27,829 nt of DNA, taken from Isoetes engelmannii. Taxonomy: Eukaryota; Streptophyta; Lycopodiopsida; Isoetales; Isoetaceae. The position numbers were made by a program, and so were the translations under genes. The DNA is taken from contig JAANSK020063353.1 of assembly GCA_011763485.2 (NCBI GenBank), positions 1 to 27,829 of the forward strand, read 5' to 3'. Below the pieces are notes generated by a model. The model saw only the letters and a list, made by a program, of their open reading frames with translations. It was not told where the DNA came from and did not search any database. Of the stretch, positions 1 to 10,687 are shown piece by piece; position 1 is the stretch's first letter; each line of letters opens with the position of its first letter.

Positions 1-170
1 GGATAGTAGATGTTGATGGGAATTTTGTTCAGTTGTAGTAGTTGAGAGATGTTGGAGTGGTGGGGTACTGCTGTCTCCTCGAGGCAGCTTCTCTTACTCC
101 TCGCTCATCTTGTAATACTGTTATTCTTTTAATACATTGATACAAGTTCTTCAAAAAAAAAAAAAAAAAA
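1..170 (+). repeat. Probable 3' end of a retroposon with poly(A) tail
   Basis: The first 170 bases end in an uninterrupted run of 18 A (153-170), preceded by a T-rich stretch ending in TTC. The better-supported LINE ending near 10298 has a similar TTC-poly(A) ending. No coding sequence is visible and the 5' part lies outside the window, so the family cannot be fixed. It could also be a processed transcript copy. Confidence 0.35.
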
Positions 171-1022
171 GCCTCTATTCCAAGTGAACATTACTTTGAC
201 TTGTAGCCATGCTTTAATCCATTTCTTGATCAAGGGTGGAGTATTAGTAGGAATTTTGAAATGAAAGAAGGCTGCATCAAGAAGGTGCATCTTGCTGAGA
301 GTTAGTATTTAGAAAATCCCTACTAAAAAGTAGCCAGTCGAAGATCTTGGAACAAGGAGGAGCTCACCTTGGTAGGTTATTGAGAAGTGGGACACGAGCA
401 CGAAAATCTGCTTGAACTGCACCATTGTCGTTGTTGTTTAGAGGCTCAAGTGAAAGACAAAAGCATGCATTTCTCTTCTCCTCAAACTTTGATTGCCTAA
501 GATAATATTACTTGCATCTCTCTAAACAAGCTTTTGGATCTACCTCTTCTAAAACTCACATATCTTTGTGAATATATAAGGTCAAGAAAGAAACAAATGC
601 TAAGAAACACATGGCGAAATGACCTTGATGTATAAGGTCTATTTATTGGAAGTTTTAGTTGATAAACCCATGTACCTAACCTTATATGATCTCTAAATGG
701 AGTGAAGGTATAAGATTCAAAACGAAGTATTTGTTTTTGTTACAAGCATAGGAGGGAGAGGTCGGACATAGATCTGCTTAGCTGTATTTTTCTTTGTCAA
801 ATTGTACATAAGTTAAGGTTTGTGGCATATCATATATGTTCCCATCATTATGACGTCATCAACCACACCTTTCAGACTTTTTAGCACTTTACCATTCAAT
901 CATGTTAGGATAATTTCACAGAGGACGTGACATTATTTTTGTATATGCATGAGCAAAAGAATGCATAATCACTCAAATACAACCCTCGAGCAATTGGATG
1001 AGTGCATTCTCCTTGTTGTATA
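171..1022. other. Intergenic, no gene seen
   Basis: No convincing coding frame or RNA gene is visible. The region is AT-rich and contains a perfect TGACGTCA palindrome at 851-858, the core recognised by TGA/bZIP factors, about 1.26 kb upstream of the kinase start codon. A single octamer at this distance is weak evidence for regulation. Confidence 0.4.
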
Positions 1023-1149
1023 GTGGAAGCGAAGGTGGGACTGCATTCTCGCACAACAGCTCACCTGCAAAATCCGGGAGCGCCGTTTAGGCGCGAGGAT
1101 TTTGCAGGTGGGCTGCTGTGCGGGAATGCAGGATCACCTTCGCTTCCAC
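1023..1149 (+). ncRNA. Long near-perfect hairpin (MIRNA-like or fold-back element)
   Basis: Two 53-nt arms, 1023-1075 and 1097-1149, are reverse complements at 47 of 53 positions. Three of the six mismatches are adjacent. The loop region adds a perfect 5-bp stem, GCGCC (1080-1084) with GGCGC (1090-1094), closing a 5-nt loop. If transcribed from the + strand, two of the isolated mismatches become G-U wobbles and one becomes A-C; from the minus strand the pairing is worse. The similarity falls off outside the GTGGAAGC/GCTTCCAC ends. The size and pairing fit a young plant MIRNA precursor, a fold-back element or a small inverted duplication. Sequence alone cannot decide between these. Confidence 0.5.
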
Positions 1150-1861
1150 GACGTCAAGCAAACAATCCTTAGATCGAACCTGCTGCAGCGTGTTGCCCAA
1201 GATCAATCAAGAATGCCCACCTCGATTGTCATTATTAACGTTCTCAACGTGGCAAGATCTGATTGGTCAAAAATCAGGAATGAAGACCCCAGTTTGCTTG
1301 ATGTATTAGGCGTGCCTACATGAAACATAAATTACCCTCTCTTGTATCACATTCGTATGCAAATGTTATACATGAGTGGGCAAAATGGGGGTACTTCCAA
1401 ATTTGTGGTTGGCCTCTTTAATTCAATACCTGTGGCCTCCTCTAAAGCAGTGAAAGACTTTTATAATATGCTAAATGGGGTCCAAGTTGGGCATGTCGTC
1501 ATGCCTATTGGCTTTTGGAGCAAGCTTGAGAGGAAATAATTGATCTCAATAGGGCCCTCAGGTACTGCCAATCACAGGGTCAGGGAATGGACACCCCAAT
1601 TACTAGCACAACTTGAAAGGCCGACTTGTACCTAGGGAATTCAGGACCCCAAAAATGCATGCATATACAATTTGTTTGAGCATCATAAATAACGCACGCC
1701 GTCGTATTTAAGCCAAAAAAAAATACACGGTGTTTGTTTGGACTTAACCGATTTTTTGTGTCTTGACATGTTTGAGCCATATAGCAAAAAAAAAATACAC
1801 GGCGTTTTCGTGGACTTCTGATGCCTTGATTCCTTAAGAGTCGAATTTGGAGCCAGGGGTC
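1150..1861. other. Upstream region of the kinase gene
   Basis: No gene is recognised. Short open frames on both strands show no family resemblance. The stretch contains the A-rich direct repeat listed at 1712-1817 and probably the promoter and 5' leader of the kinase gene. I cannot place a TATA box with confidence. Confidence 0.35.
1712..1817 (+). repeat. 34-bp direct repeat, two copies
   Basis: Copies at 1712-1745 and 1784-1817 share a homopolymer of about nine A, then ATACACGG, a GT-rich core and a common GGACTT end, with only a few mismatches. They are offset by 72 bp and lie 300-400 bp upstream of the kinase start codon. This may be a local duplication inside the promoter or 5' leader. 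Confidence 0.6.
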
Positions 1862-2114
1862 ATGGGAACGTGCCTATACAATTTGCCCCCACCTTTGCAA
1901 TTTATTAGACAAGGTCTTACCTTTGACGTGGTTGATTGCGTTTTCCGTTATCAGCCATTTCCAGTTTTACCCTTGGCTTTGGTCATGGCATCATGGCCGC
2001 CCGCATGGGAAGCCATGGCTTGTGTATGCCGGAATATCCATCCTCTCAGTCTCATAAGAATGGAGTCCTTTGCTTTTCCTACAACCCAAATTTGTGAAAA
2101 TTGCGTTTTGATCT

Positions 2115-2128
<14 letters not shown>
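1862..2128 (+). other. Possible uORF overlapping the kinase start
   Basis: An ATG at 1862 opens an 88-codon frame that ends at a TGA at 2126-2128, 14 nt past the kinase ATG at 2115 and in another frame. The peptide resembles no family I know. If the transcript begins upstream of 1862, ribosomes starting here would bypass the main start, so it could dampen translation. The transcription start is unknown and the frame may be chance. Confidence 0.25.
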
Positions 2129-4130
<2,002 letters not shown>

Positions 4131-4893
4131 TGGTGATTTTTTCAACGTTTCCTGTTTCTGTTGAACTGTTAATTGGGTTATTAAGGCCTTTCCATGGTGC
4201 AGGTAATTTTAGGCAATACACACTAGGTGGAAAACTTCCAGAGAGCTCCTGGTAAATGGATGGTAGCATGTTTATGAGAATGATTCTATAGGTAATACAT
4301 TTGTCTGCCCATTATCCACTTAAAGACTGCTCTTACTGTGCTAACTATTGCAGTTCCTGCAGCCTTTTTTGACCTCAGTAATAAATGGAGAAGATTCTTT
4401 ATAGACACTTGCCCTTGCAGTGCTATAAATACCACAGCAAGCGGTAACCCTGAAGTCACAGATTTACAAATTCTCCATTTTATTTGGTTGTGCATACATT
4501 GTCAGGTCGACTTTTGAATGGTGTGTAAAGTAGTTGCGAGAATACATTACGTGATGTTGAGAAGATTCAGGTTTCTAACTATCCCAAAAATTCCATGTAT
4601 ATATCTGAAGAATCTCTAGAGATTTTGAAGGCACTGCCGTTGCATCGTATGCCAAAATTAAGGCTCTTCAAATACTTTTTTTCACTTGCAAAAATGCTCC
4701 TTGCATATTCTTAGAATATATAACGTCCCTATGCTACTAAGATTAGGAATCAAAACAAATATAGACTATGAAAGTGTGATTCCCTACAAATATATAAAAT
4801 TCTACCATCAAATTGTACAAATACAAGGGTTTTCAAATATGACTACCAAGTTGCTATTAAAAGAAATGGAGGGTTGCCTTTTTTTTTTAAGAA
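4131..4893. other. 3' UTR of the kinase and intergenic DNA
   Basis: AT-rich sequence following the kinase TGA (4128-4130). No further gene or RNA is visible. The early part presumably holds the 3' UTR, but no single polyadenylation signal stands out. Confidence 0.4.
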
Positions 4894-5484
4894 TTGTTAA
4901 AAGGGAAAATTCCAATTATACCCCTCAAGTTTGCAAATATTTTAAAAATACACTCCAAATGAAGGATATTTTTGTAAGCATGGCAATAAAAATTTTATGG
5001 GATCTCAACTTAAAAAATCTCCTTCACAAACATTATAGATTAACATAAGATCTTTCCAACAAGATCAAATTTAAAAAGTCTCCTTCACAAACATTATAGA
5101 TTAGCATAAGATCTTTCCAACAAGATCAAATAGATCAAATTTAAAAAGTCTCCTTCACAAACATTATAGATTAGCATAAGATCTTTCCAACAAGATCAAA
5201 TTCGTCTAAATCGGAGTTGTTATGCACAAGTTATGCTCACTTGAGTTATTTTTTATAGCACTTATTTAAACTATTGTAACTTGAAGATTCCAACTCCATT
5301 TTAGATGATTCCACTGCTACTAGATAGGCCTTACTCTTATCTACAGGTTTTGTGAAGGCAACTTTTATATTTGATCGATCACAAAAACGTTATTGCCATT
5401 TGAGCCAAATACCCTGTTTCTAGGGGTATTTTTTCGAATATTTGCAAACTTGAGGGGTATATTTGGAATTTTCCCTTGTTAAAA
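4894..5484. mobile_element. Mutator-like MITE, 573 bp, with 9-bp target site duplication
   Basis: The element runs 4903-5475. Its terminal inverted repeats, 4903-4941 and 5437-5475, match at 38 of 39 positions and start GGGAAAATTCC. A weaker inverted match continues inward to roughly 4995 and 5385. It is flanked on both sides by the identical 9-mer TTGTTAAAA (4894-4902 and 5476-5484). Long TIRs with a 9-bp duplication are the hallmark of the Mutator superfamily. There is no transposase: the open frame at 4686-5048 merely crosses the left end. The element is therefore non-autonomous. The intact duplication and well-matched TIRs suggest it is not very old. Confidence 0.85.
5010..5201 (+). repeat. 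Three 61-bp tandem copies inside the MITE
   Basis: Copies at 5010-5070, 5071-5131 and 5141-5201 are almost identical, with one or two substitutions in the first. A 9-bp insert, AGATCAAAT (5132-5140), separates copies two and three and repeats the end of the unit. The copies have no spacers, so this is a minisatellite expansion within the transposon and not a CRISPR array. Confidence 0.9.
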
Positions 5485-5639
5485 CCCACAATGAACCTCT
5501 TTTTACAAAGTGTAACCTTAAAAGGAACAACTCCTAATAGGAAAAAATAAATAAACAACCTAATCGAATTTTGTTTTTTAACAAAAGAAATGAACTTTGA
5601 TGGATGCATCGTTGGAAAGGGACGCATGATGACAAAACC

Positions 5640-6840
5640 ATAAAGGACGGGCTCAAGATATTTTTTGCCTAGTTTCAGTGATCTGGAAGATGACAACTCT
5701 ATCCTCTGGGATCCTGACGGATTCCTTAGCGTAAAAGGACGAGCTTCGATGACCTACGTTACCGTAAAAGGATGAGCTTCGGTGACCTTGCGGCTCAAGC
5801 TATCTTTACCCTGGTTTCAGTGATCTTGAAGATGAGAATTCTATCCTTCAGAATCTCGGCCATTTCTCAGCAGGTTCTGTATCGGACCTCCCATTCCCCG
5901 TACTGACACACTCTAGGTACCTTTTTGTCGATCTCAGTTGTCAAGTGCCCTGCCACATCCCAGCCATCCATGAGGATCCCATCCTCCGGGATCAAATAAG
6001 ATATCCTCACCTCGAGGATCCTGCCTCTAATTAGGTTTTCCATGATGTTATTTTGACCTCCGGGATTATAGTAAGATGGTTGATATTGTCCTCGATTTCG
6101 GCCACCATTCCCCACCTAGCGGATCCCATTAAGCACCTAGGAGTGATCCCCGCTCCTGGGATCACAACATGTTGCTCGATATTGTCGTCTGATATCGACC
6201 AACGTTATATTGACCTCTGGGATCACTGTGCGGGATCCTCAGCTTCGAGATCTTGTGCCCGCGTGGCTGATATTGGAGACGATTTCATATGCGGTTATCC
6301 CCTCCCCTGGGAACCTCTCAGGACCTTCACCTTTTCTCCTTCTCCTAGATCACAACAGCCAACATCATCGACCGTATCTCCATGTCCCGGGATCACCGTC
6401 AAGAAGATCACAATGATCAACCACGAGACTTAATCAAGGTCGTTGGATGTCAGGATCACTATTGTTATCCCCCCCCTTCCACGATCTGCTTTTGTTTACG
6501 CCTGAGAGGGCTCTCTGTTAGGTTTCAGGACCTTGTTATTTTGCACTCCAGGTGGGCCTTTGAGGTTTTCCCCTCCTCCAGGATCACGGCATGGAGGTGT
6601 GGTTATCCCTGCCTCCGGGATCACCGACTGAAAGATCGGGCTGTGAACGAGGAGACTTAATCCATGCCATTGGATTAATGCCTCCACGATCATCATGTTG
6701 TTTACTCCTTGGAAGAGCTCTCTGGTTAGGTTCCAAGATATTATTATTCTGAACTTTGGGATCACTTTGGCGATGTTATCTTGTCCTCTGGGATCACGAT
6801 CGAATATGGAGGTGATTCTGAGGATGTCATTCGCATTCAC
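5640..6840. repeat. Degenerate repeat array with a recurring CCTCYGGGATCAC-like motif
   Basis: About 1.2 kb built of diverged direct repeats. A 67-bp segment at about 5648-5715 recurs at about 5790-5856. A 25-bp unit at 5731 recurs at 5764 with two mismatches. A block near 6421-6560 recurs near 6650-6760, with shared GAGACTTAATC and GCTCTCTGKTTAGG-like strings. Across the region a motif close to CCTCYGGGATCAC appears about a dozen times, for example near 5703, 5983, 6056, 6153, 6213, 6385, 6575, 6611, 6755 and 6785, at irregular spacing. The open frames here are by-products of the repeats. It may be decayed satellite or retroelement sequence; I do not recognise the family. Confidence 0.55.
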
Positions 6841-7446
6841 AGGGATGTAGTAGAACTAAGCATGTTGGATCTTCCAATGTGCTTTTCCAAATGAGATGAG
6901 AGAATGAGCTTGGCAAACTAATCATAAGCTCCACCCAAACCTTCCTTGCTGTAATTCAAAAATAGGCCGAAAGCAGTAGGGTGCACAAGGACATGGTGAG
7001 GGGAATTGAGTGAACAATTATCCTGATTCAATTGATTATAAGTTGATTGCATGCATATAATATGCAAAAAGGATAATTTTCTGGTAAAAATAAGACAAAG
7101 TACATAAATTCTGATATAGTCGACATCACTCTGATAAATTGAGAAAGACGATGAAAATGCAAGTTTAAACGTTTACTAGAAGAAAGAGAAATTCTAGAAA
7201 GGTGAATAAAGACTTGACTGTATTTGTTATGCTTGCATCTTATTAGAAATAGAGCCATACTCACAAAACATAAAACATGCAAGTTTATTGAGCACAAGTA
7301 GGCGGCCAATATGCACTGGAGGAAAATTCCTTATTAATACTCAAGTCGTCATATGATGGACCAGAAAAAGTGCATTTGCACTATTCACTTTATAATTAAT
7401 ATAAAATCAAAGGTTTAAGATTCAATTTTGTCTGGCATTATCCATT
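6841..7446. other. Intergenic, nothing recognised
   Basis: AT-rich sequence without a convincing frame, RNA gene or repeat. The minus-strand frame at 7028-7309 has no family resemblance. Confidence 0.4.
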
Positions 7447-8740
7447 GTTTTTTTTCTTTTTTTCTTTTTTAACATTCAAAGCCCCGAGGGCTGATACAAC
7501 AGGATGGCCCGTAGGCGATCAGAAAATTTTCGACCATAGGCCCAATAGAACAGATTTGTACAGAAAAAGTTATGTCTGTAGGCCATAGCACAATGTACTC
7601 AGAAACTTTGGGAGAGGGGAGGGGGGCATACCCGCCATATCCACGTCGAAAGCAAAGGGAAAAATCCGAAGGGGCTTCGTCCAGGAGAGGCCTTGCAGGA
7701 ATCTGAGGGGCGGTCAAGGCCCCACGGGGCTCTGGAATAGGACATTGTCCCCTTCCGAAAGCACAATCTGGCAATGGATTAACTCAGCGTCAGACCAGGC
7801 CACTTCAACCTATGATACGATTTTGGGGCTCTCCTCGACATGCAGAGATGAGCCAATCACTGCGGTGACCTCGGCCGGTGTCAACCAAACAGTTGCGCAC
7901 TGAGAAAACATTTGGAGTAGCGGAGGTAGTAGAGCTGCAAGGGCTAGGAGGTGTACTCGGGCGAGAGCGTTTACCAGGAGAAGGGGTGACCCTCCTCTCG
8001 GATCTAACAGTGTCCCATGTCGGCCTGCGTCCTGGGAAGCTTGTTTTTCGGGGGTGGTCCATGATCAACTCTGTTCAAGAACTCTGTTCATGAAACACAG
8101 ACAGGTCAGTAACTGATAAAATTCCAAGAAGAAGACAAGAGCCAATTGAGCTTACCTCTGGCGCTTCGAATTGATCAAAGATGCTTCGGCTTCGAATGAA
8201 GACATCGGTGCTCCTCAATTTAAAGGCGAAAGGGAAATGATGAGGCTGATGCGGTCCTGGCACCGTAGATTTTCAAGAATATCGGTCTTGAAGGCAGAAT
8301 TAAAGGCCCACAGTTGGGGCAAGGAATGTCTTAGCCGTTAGTGAACACTGGCAGTGACTGAAGAATTGGCGGATGTTCAAAGGGATTAGGATGATATTTC
8401 GGAGAAATTGGGGCCAGTTAGGGCACATTACCGTTGGCTGAGGGCGCTGTAGGAGGCAACCTATGGACGTGGTAGGCTTCGTATACCGCATCCGCAGGTT
8501 ACTCAAGGTGCCACATTAATGCACCGCCCCCGCGCTTGTAGAGACTGACCGCCAAACAAGGGAGGTGGGAGGGCGTGCTCGAGTGCCCTCCGGGCGCGTC
8601 AGATGGCACAGTTGGGGGGTTGTTTGGCCACACCACTGTCGTCAGACGGCTAAGCCTCATCGCGAAGGGGGGAAGTGACATAACGGCGGGGGACTTTAAA
8701 CCCCCCAGCTGCAAAGGCCTATACTTTCCAAACGTGGCCA
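7447..8740 (-). mobile_element. Probable LINE-derived non-autonomous element, GC-rich
   Basis: A GC-rich island in AT-rich surroundings. Read on the minus strand it ends in an A-rich tail (T-rich at 7447-7472 on the + strand), directly preceded by GTTGTATCAGCCCTCGGGGC. That resembles the 3' end of plant L1-type LINEs. Minus-strand frames at 7469-7774 and 7805-8068 are open; the latter encodes a Pro/Ser-rich stretch of the kind seen in LINE ORF1 proteins. No endonuclease or reverse transcriptase is present, so it would be internally deleted or non-autonomous. I could not find a matching target duplication, and the right-hand border near 8740 is set only by the change in base composition. Confidence 0.4.
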
Positions 8741-9136
8741 AATTTCAATTTTTTTTCTCTACAATATTGTTCTACACAACACTAGGAATCCAAAATGCCA
8801 GTCGACTCAATGTCCGCACAAAATCTCCAAAACGTAGGGCACTTTGCCCCTTTAAAATGCGCGAAACATGACCCTATGAATAGATTGTTTACCTCGAACA
8901 CAAAAAGGAGTGGAAAAGGAAGACAAAGCATACTTTGATGAAGAGGAAAATGATAATGATAAAATCTTGACATAAATTATGCATGCACTCTTAGTCGGCA
9001 TCATGTTTATACCCATATATAATTTGCCTCTACTCTTTACTTGGTCTAATTCAATTCAATTTAATCCTCTCCTCCGCTCAACAGAATCTCTTTGGCATGC
9101 AGACTAGTTTACTGATAAAAATTAGCTCTTTTTGGT
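8741..9136. other. Intergenic, nothing recognised
   Basis: AT-rich spacer between the GC-rich island and the LINE insertion. No gene, RNA or clear repeat is visible. Confidence 0.4.
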
Positions 9137-10309
9137 AAAAAATCACCACCTTTAGAGCAGATTTGCCATGGGCATTATTTTATGAGTTGAAACCGTACTC
9201 TGGAGCATCTCCTTTTCTGAAGGGGCTACTCAAAGCATGGCAGGATATTAAATCTACTTTTAAGCTTGATGAGGAGGCATGTGGTTCAGTGGCCATGCCT
9301 GTCTGGTGGCTACCGATCAGTGTAGATGGAAAACGTAAACCCTTATGCTCTATTGTAGATGTGAGGGTGCAGAGGAGGTTGAAAAGGGCTGGCATTGAAT
9401 TTGTTGGAGATTGGTATCGTTCTGGAAAATTAGCTCCTTGGCATGTGTTTAAGGATGCTTTCTTACTGAAGGAGCAGGATAAGAAAGTTTTGGATCTGGT
9501 GGTCTCTTGTATTCCGCAGTTTGCACATCCCCTAGTGGGTGAGTTCTGGTCAGTGGATCAAAGTATATTGGAAGGTCCTTTTGTTTCTAAATGCTACAAA
9601 TTACTTGCCAGTGTTGAGACTCTTACCTTATCTAGTAAGTGGGAAATGAACATTAACAGGAATGAGTTGATAAGTGTATGGAAATGGGTCTGGAGTGATG
9701 TGTTGCCACCGAAGATTTGCACATTGTTGTGGCAAGTCGTGCACAAGGCTTTAAGGGTGAACAAGGTGGTGCATGGCTTCAGAAGTGATGTGAGCGCAAC
9801 TTGTCCGGTATGCAAATGAGGATTTAGAACACTGTATGGTCTTTTGTCCGGAGATCCAGTTGATATGGGAAAGATTTAGGGAAAGGGAGACATTTCAGGT
9901 TACAGTCTCAGTGAAAGATGTGTTAATAGGAAGATATCCCAGGGCATGGTCCCGCCCTTTGAAATTAGCTATTCACATAACTAAGGGTTGGATATGCTGG
10001 TACGTGTGGAAGAGGCCAAGACTAATGGTTTTTCAGGACAAATGGATTCATGCATCTAGTTTGTTGACGCCATTAAGAGTTGAGGCTTTCTAAGCAAATT
10101 CATTGCTTAGAAACGAATGAGGAGGTTGTACAACAAGTGTGGGATGGCTATCTTTATAGATTTTAAGAAGTTGGAGTTTATGCTTTGTGGTTATCTTCCC
10201 ATGATCCATTTGATGTATAGTGGACGTGGGATTGTCAGCTATAGTTGTACAACTGTTTACATTTAATTGAGTTTCAATCTTTCAAAAAAAAAAAAAAATC
10301 ACCACCTTT
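9137..10309 (+). mobile_element. 5'-truncated LINE insertion with poly(A) tail and target duplication
   Basis: A 17-bp sequence, six A then TCACCACCTTT, occurs at 9137-9153 and again at about 10293-10309, directly after the A-run that starts at 10284. Target duplication plus terminal poly(A) is the signature of target-primed reverse transcription. The insert, about 9154-10292, keeps only the 3' end of the reverse-transcriptase ORF and the 3' UTR. It lies just downstream of the thioesterase gene, in opposite orientation. The perfect duplication points to a fairly recent event. Confidence 0.88.
9154..10093 (+). pseudogene. LINE ORF2 C-terminal fragment with zf-RVT zinc-binding domain
   Basis: The frame is open from the truncated 5' junction to the stop at about 9817-9819 (the last sense codon encodes K of CPVCK), then resumes in another frame. 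The C-terminal part reads as the zf-RVT domain that follows reverse transcriptase in plant L1 elements: WVWSDVLPPKICTLLWQVVH, CPVCK, then in the next frame EDLEHCMVFCPE. This gives the Cys-x2-Cys ... His-x3-Cys ligand pattern. A single-base-scale frameshift close to 9817 separates the two halves of the zinc site. The polymerase and endonuclease domains are absent because the copy is 5'-truncated. It is not functional. Confidence 0.8.
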
Positions 10310-10687
10310 TTTGCCATAAACGGGTCACTAAATAATGGAGAATGAGCAAATAAGGTATTGAAATACAAACAAGATGCATCTCAGCACCCATAACTGGTGA
10401 TATCAGCATCCATTTTAACTGTCGCCAGTTTTGAATTCTCTAAAAATCTTGTTTTCAGAACTTCAGTACCAGAGTTTCCTTTTGTCTTTCTCAGATAAAC
10501 TTCACTGCTTTTGCACTTGCAAGCAAGGGTGCATGGACCTAGCAAATGTGAGTACTGTTTCATTACTTAAATTTTCTCAAAGCAGGTATTGCTTTTGGTT
10601 AAATTTGTAGTCTTTACCATTTGTGCAAATTCTAGTATATGATGGATATGTACGGGTCTCGTAACTTCCTTCTGCTTTTTTTCATCA
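10310..10687. other. 3' flank / 3' UTR of the thioesterase gene
   Basis: AT-rich sequence between the LINE insertion and the stop codon of the minus-strand thioesterase gene. It probably includes that gene's 3' UTR. No other feature is seen. Confidence 0.4.

Noticed and set aside
851-858. TGACGTCA as a proven TGA/bZIP control site of the kinase
   Set aside because: A single octamer more than 1.2 kb from the start codon is expected by chance often enough that no claim is justified; it is mentioned only as a note.
1102-1323. Small + strand ORFs over the right arm of the hairpin
   Set aside because: They have no domain or codon pattern, and two overlapping frames are equally open; the hairpin explains the sequence better.
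4686-5048. 120-codon + strand ORF
   Set aside because: It crosses from flanking DNA through the left TIR into the tandem repeats of the MITE, so it is not a real gene.
5010-5201. CRISPR-like direct repeats
   Set aside because: The three 61-bp copies abut without unique spacers and lie inside a MITE; this is a tandem minisatellite in a eukaryotic genome.
7469-8068. Novel minus-strand protein gene(s)
   Set aside because: The frames run into a LINE-like 3' end with A-rich tail and have Pro/Ser-rich, low-information sequence; better explained as retroposon remains.
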